Below are positions 7,080 to 7,202 of a stretch of DNA of 7,202 nucleotides, piece after piece. The notes under the pieces were generated by a model. It was given only the letters and a program-made list of their open reading frames with translations, made no database searches and was not told the DNA's origin. The stretch is from Planctomycetota bacterium. Lineage in GTDB: Bacteria > Planctomycetota > Phycisphaerae > WQYP01. The first letter of the stretch is position 1; each line of letters starts with the position of its first letter. A program made the translations under genes and the position numbers. Location: positions 1-7,202 of the forward strand of contig JAKAYZ010000103.1 in NCBI GenBank assembly GCA_021816165.1, read 5' to 3'.

Positions 7080-7202
7080 TTACCGTAAACGTAACCATTC
7101 GGCAATAGTCCGGGCAAACATAACGGCAACCCTTTCCACATCATTGAAATTCACAAATTCGTCAGCGGCGTGAGCTTGCGCCAGACTGCCTGGTCCCCAT
7201 AC
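7080..7202 (-). CDS. M20-family metallopeptidase/deacylase, C-terminal end (partial)
   Basis: Only the last 40 codons are present; the frame runs open to the right edge and stops at TAA (7082-7080). The translated end reads GPGSLAQAHAADEF, then VNFNDVERVAVMFARTIAEW. The Gly-Pro-Gly followed by an Ala-His-x-x-Asp-Glu box, then an amphipathic last helix, is the standard C-terminus of M20 zinc enzymes (ArgE, DapE, carboxypeptidase G2 and related aminoacylases), where this His is a metal ligand. Members remove acyl groups or cleave C-terminal amino acids from small amide substrates in the cytoplasm. It sits 9 bases upstream of the aminotransferase and is probably the preceding gene of the same operon. 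The exact substrate class cannot be read from this fragment. Confidence 0.8.
   Translation of the reverse strand, partial: VWGPGSLAQAHAADEFVNFNDVERVAVMFARTIAEWLRLR

Noticed and set aside
7140..7161. TTGTGAATTTCAA on the minus strand, resembling half of a Rex operator
   Set aside because: It lies within the coding end of the M20 gene and encodes its conserved C-terminal stretch. The second half-site is imperfect and no promoter is apparent.

Overview
The window comes from a bacterial chromosome of moderate GC (mid-50s percent by eye) that is densely packed with protein genes. No stretch over about 70 bases lacks a gene. I see no tRNA, rRNA, CRISPR array, insertion sequence or phage signature. 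The wording of the FtsK motor domain and the gene content (FtsK beside Rex, then a glycan/ligase cluster) loosely recall Planctomycetes or related PVC bacteria. That is an impression from memory, not a demonstrated assignment.

Left block, plus strand (1-2328): the 3' part of a gene for an FtsK/SpoIIIE DNA translocase. Its 5' end and membrane domain lie outside the window. It is followed after a short gap by rex, the NADH/NAD+-sensing repressor. Both are housekeeping genes and may be co-transcribed.

Right block, minus strand (2333-7202), read from right to left: the last 40 codons of a probable M20-family metallopeptidase/deacylase, a class III PLP-dependent aminotransferase resembling glutamate-1-semialdehyde aminomutase, a PaaK/CapK-like adenylate-forming ligase, a short SGNH/GDSL hydrolase without a signal peptide, and a family 4 glycosyltransferase of the WbaZ-like mannosyltransferase type. 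Gaps are 9 and 19 bases, then an 8-base overlap, then 14 bases, so this looks like one operon whose promoter is beyond the right edge. Together the enzymes suggest making or tailoring an amino/acyl-substituted compound and a glycan. For example, an amino acid-like group could be prepared, activated by the ligase and used on an exopolysaccharide or glycolipid. The pathway and product are inference.

The two blocks converge with only 4 bases between the rex and glycosyltransferase stop codons, and no intrinsic terminator is visible there. Four starts differ from the longest open frame (rex, glycosyltransferase, SGNH hydrolase, ligase). In each case a Shine-Dalgarno sequence or operon junction favours an internal ATG. 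The most interesting part is the five-gene minus-strand cluster; nothing in the window amounts to a clearly new system.
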